Positions 13,007-15,411 of a DNA stretch of 15,411 nucleotides are shown one piece after another. The stretch's first letter is position 1. Each line of letters begins with the position of its first letter. The stretch is from an uncultured Cyanobium sp. (GTDB lineage Bacteria; Cyanobacteriota; Cyanobacteriia; PCC-6307; Cyanobiaceae). The position numbers and the translations under genes are program-made. Location: the NCBI GenBank assembly GCA_937919075.1, contig CALFOF010000286.1, positions 1 to 15,411 on the forward strand, given 5' to 3'. Under the pieces are notes generated by a model. It was not told the origin of the DNA and did not search any database. It saw only the letters and a program-made list of their open reading frames with translations.

Positions 13007-15028
13007 TCAGGTGGCGGCCACAGGCCGGCGGGAAGGGGGCGGTGGCAGCACCACGGCCTCGATGCGCAGCGGAGGCTCCTGCTGCAGGGCCTGCACGTAG
13101 GCGGCGGGGTCGCAGGGATCGAGCTGCTCGGCACCGAAGAAGCCCTTGGGGGAGGCCGTCGTGTGGGGCGGCTCGGGGGCCAGCCCCAGGGAGGCGGCCG
13201 CCTCACCGAACAGATCCGGGCGCTGCACCCGATCGAGCACCTCCTCCCAGTTGCGTGGGAAGGAGCAGACGTTCCAGCGCGCCAGCTGGGTCAGGATCCA
13301 GGTGGCCTCCGCGCGATCGGGGGCATTCACACCAGGACCGAAGAACCGGTTGTAGCCGGGAATCAGCGTGGGCACTCCAGTGCCCCGGTCGTAGGCCTGG
13401 GCCAGGCCAGGCAGCAGCACATCGGCTCTGGTGCCCACGTAGTCGGGTCGCGCCAGCAGCTCGGCCAGTTCCTGGCGGTTGGCCGGATCTTCGCAATAGC
13501 GGCAGGCCTCCAGCAGGGCGCACAGCAGCGCTTGATGGGTATAGGGGTGGGCGGCGGCCCAGTCTTCCCGCACACCAAGCACCTTCTCGGCGTGGCCGTC
13601 CCAGAGGTCGGTGTCGGTGGCGATCACGGTGCCGTGCCCCTCCTGCACGGCGCGGGAGTTCCAGGGCTCGCCCACGCAGAAGCCATCGATCGTGCCGGCC
13701 TTGAGCGTGGCCACCATCTGGGCCGGCGGGATCACGATCAGCTCCACATCGCTGGTGGGATCGATGCCGGCAGACGCCAACCAGGCACGCAGCATCAGGT
13801 TGTGCATGGAGGCGGGGTGCACCATGGCGAGCACCGGCCTGTGGCCGGGATTGGCGCTGATCCAGGCCTTGAGATCCGCCACGGTGCGGACGCCGGCCTC
13901 GTGGAAACGGCGGTGCAGGGTGATCGCATTGCCATTGCGGGTGAGCGTGAGCGCCGAGGTGATCGGCACGGGGCTGCGACCCTGGCTGCCGAGGGTCATG
14001 GCGAAGGGCAGGCCCGCCACCATCTGGGCCGCATCCACCACCCCCTGGCGCAGGTTGGCCTCCAGGGTTTTCCAGTTGGTTTCCCGCCGCAACCTGACCT
14101 GATCAAGCCCGTGCCTGGCGAAGAAGCCGCCTTCAAGGGCCATCACCAATGGGGCGCAATCGGTGAGCGGCACGAAGCCGATCTCCAGATTCACCTTCTC
14201 GAGTGCGCCGCAGGCCACCGCTCCCTTGGGTTTGAGGCGCTGCTGGCGGGCATCGCGCTGCTGGTTGAGGAAGGTGACCACTTCCGCGCGCAGGCCGTAG
14301 TAGGTGGGGTCTTCCACGGCGGTGAGCTGGGAGCGGGGCCGGGCCAGCGGCACATCGAGGATCTGGCCGATATAGGCCTCCGGGCCGTTGGTGAGCATCA
14401 CCACGCGGTCGGAGAGCAGCAGGGCTTCGTCCACGTCGTGGGTGACCATCACGGCAGTGACCTTCGCCTCCTGACAGATCTCCATCAACTGGGTCTGCAG
14501 ATTGCCACGCGTGAGCGCATCGAGGGCTCCGAAAGGCTCATCGAGCAGCAGCAACTTGGGGCGGATCGCCAGGGCCCGGGCGATCGCCACCCGCTGCTTC
14601 ATACCCCCGGAAATCTCAGCAGGATATTTATCAGCCGCCGGCGTGAGCTTCACCAGCTTGATGTTGCGCTCCACGATCTCCCTTCGCTCCGCCTTCGCGA
14701 GCTTGGGCATCACGTTGTCAACGGCGAGGGCGATGTTCTGGCGAACTGTTTTCCAGGGGAGCAGCGAGTAGTTTTGAAACACCACCATCCGGTCAGGACC
14801 GGGTTCGGTGACCTCCTGGCCGTTCATGAGGATCCCGCCCTCACTGGCCAATGTGAGACCGGCCAGCAGATCAAGCAGGGTGGATTTGCCGCAACCGGAA
14901 TGGCCGATCAGGGTCACAAATTCACCTTCTGCGATCTGCAGAAAGATGTCCTTGAGGGCCACATAAGTGCCGCCGTTCTTGAGCGGAAACGCCTGGGTGA
15001 TGTTGTCGACGGTGAGAAGTGCAGGCAT
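13007..15028 (-). CDS. nrtC: Nitrate ABC transporter ATPase with NrtA-like sensor domain, NrtC
   Basis: A 673-residue fusion characteristic of cyanobacterial nitrate transporters. Residues about 5-260 are the ATPase: Walker A GHSGCGKST (42-50), VVFQNYSLLPW (82-92), signature ISGGMKQRV (139-147), Walker B LLLLDEP (159-165), H-loop His197. From about 278 (KVNLEIGFVPLTDCAPLVMA) to about 600 the chain resembles NrtA, the nitrate-binding protein, including GFFARHGLDQVRL, VDAAQMVAGLPFAMT and DGFCVGEPWNSRAV. In Synechococcus elongatus this C-terminal domain is known to mediate ammonium inhibition of uptake, so a regulatory nitrogen-sensing role is likely here too. The tail is Pro-rich (about 655-670). 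The start ATG 15028 is 3 bases after the nrtB stop, with GGAG upstream in the nrtB end. Its ATPase half is a paralogue of NrtD. Confidence 0.96.
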   Translation of the reverse strand: MPALLTVDNITQAFPLKNGGTYVALKDIFLQIAEGEFVTLIGHSGCGKSTLLDLLAGLTLASEGGILMNGQEVTEPGPDRMVVFQNYSLLPWKTVRQNIALAVDNVMPKLAKAERREIVERNIKLVKLTPAADKYPAEISGGMKQRVAIARALAIRPKLLLLDEPFGALDALTRGNLQTQLMEICQEAKVTAVMVTHDVDEALLLSDRVVMLTNGPEAYIGQILDVPLARPRSQLTAVEDPTYYGLRAEVVTFLNQQRDARQQRLKPKGAVACGALEKVNLEIGFVPLTDCAPLVMALEGGFFARHGLDQVRLRRETNWKTLEANLRQGVVDAAQMVAGLPFAMTLGSQGRSPVPITSALTLTRNGNAITLHRRFHEAGVRTVADLKAWISANPGHRPVLAMVHPASMHNLMLRAWLASAGIDPTSDVELIVIPPAQMVATLKAGTIDGFCVGEPWNSRAVQEGHGTVIATDTDLWDGHAEKVLGVREDWAAAHPYTHQALLCALLEACRYCEDPANRQELAELLARPDYVGTRADVLLPGLAQAYDRGTGVPTLIPGYNRFFGPGVNAPDRAEATWILTQLARWNVCSFPRNWEEVLDRVQRPDLFGEAAASLGLAPEPPHTTASPKGFFGAEQLDPCDPAAYVQALQQEPPLRIEAVVLPPPPSRRPVAAT

Positions 15029-15031
15029 GGC

Positions 15032-15411
15032 TCAGGAGGCTCCGCTGCTCACACGGCGGCCGGCAAACGCCACCAGCCGGTCAAGCAAAAGACCGACAAT
15101 TCCCACATACACAATCGCCAGCACAATCTGGCTGGCGCTGGTGCCGCCGCCGGCGTTGTACGCGTCCCAGATGAAATAGCCGATGCCGCCATCGGCCTTG
15201 AGCATTTCTGCCGCCACAATCGCCAGCCAGGCCAGACCCACAGCGATGCGTAGGCCGGTGAACACATAGGGAACGGTGGCAGGAACAACGATCTCCCGGA
15301 TATAGGCCCGTTTGCGTAGCCTCAGCACGCGAGACACATTGGTGTAGTCCTGCGGAATTTCGCGGATGCCCACGGCAGTGTTGATGATGATCGGCCAGAT
15401 GGAGGTGATGA
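15032..15411 (-). CDS. nrtB: Nitrate ABC transporter permease NrtB, C-terminal part
   Basis: The last 126 residues of the membrane subunit; the 5' part lies beyond the right edge. It begins in frame with ITSIWPIIINTAVGIREIP and continues YTNVSRVLRLRKRAYIREIVVPATVPYVFTGLRIAVGLAW, which contains the EAA-type cytoplasmic loop that docks on the ATPases. Two membrane helices follow (AVGLAWLAIVAAEML and IVLAIVYVGIVGLLLDRLVAF). This is the SsuC/NrtB branch of BPD permeases; the adjoining NrtC with its fused domain makes nitrate the substrate rather than a sulfonate or cyanate. nrtA and possibly nirA are expected upstream, outside the window. Confidence 0.95.
   Translation of the reverse strand, partial: ITSIWPIIINTAVGIREIPQDYTNVSRVLRLRKRAYIREIVVPATVPYVFTGLRIAVGLAWLAIVAAEMLKADGGIGYFIWDAYNAGGGTSASQIVLAIVYVGIVGLLLDRLVAFAGRRVSSGAS

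Noticed and set aside
12998..15253. Plus-strand open frame of about 751 codons opposite nrtC and nrtB
   Set aside because: It mirrors nrtC/nrtB exactly, is rich in Gly, His and Gln with no recognisable motif, and such long antisense frames are expected in GC-rich genes with strong third-position bias.

Overview
The window reads as a high-GC chromosomal segment of a cyanobacterium, most likely a Synechococcus/Cyanobium-type picocyanobacterium. The evidence is a nitrate-assimilation block with an NrtC-type ATPase fused to a solute-binding-like domain and a NarB-type ferredoxin nitrate reductase, plus at least four copies of the cyanobacterial HIP1 octamer GCGATCGC (1479-1486, 2103-2110, 9841-9848, 14580-14587). 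Use of the ABC transporter NrtBCD, rather than a single-gene nitrate permease, hints at a freshwater or coastal lineage, but that is inference.

Layout. 1-239 (-): N-terminus of an MGT/UGT-like glycosyltransferase running off the left edge. 357-2624 (+): a molybdopterin oxidoreductase of the FdhF/YdeP family. 2614-4029 (-): a glutamine synthetase-superfamily enzyme (PuuA/GlnT-like), tail-to-tail with the oxidoreductase and overlapping it by 11 bp. 4213-4790 (+): an isochorismatase-family hydrolase broken by a frameshift and an in-frame TAG. 4878-5333 (+): remains of an unrecognised gene split over two frames. 5383-9372 (-): a co-directional run that reads, in transcription order, an exported NlpE/META-domain protein whose signal peptide is out of frame across a G8 tract, a doubtful small membrane protein, an alpha/beta hydrolase, mobA and moaA. 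9373-9958: a 586-bp stretch without a gene, carrying repeats and a possible promoter. 9959-12100 (+): narB. 12144-15411 (-): nrtD, nrtC and the 3' part of nrtB, an operon convergent on narB.

How it fits together. NrtBCD imports nitrate and NarB reduces it to nitrite at a molybdenum bis-MGD centre. MoaA starts molybdopterin synthesis from GTP, and MobA adds the guanine nucleotide that makes MGD. The FdhF/YdeP-like enzyme is probably a second consumer of the same cofactor. The GS-like ligase and the (now broken) cysteine hydrolase suggest handling of an amine or amide nitrogen source, but no substrate can be read from the sequence.

The most unusual points are the frameshifted exported protein at the G8 homopolymer, the uncharacterised Mo enzyme next to an amide-ligase-like enzyme, two gene remnants side by side, and a short interval (7861-8171) with two different three-copy tandem repeats. 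I found no CRISPR array, rRNA, tRNA, intact insertion sequence or phage module.
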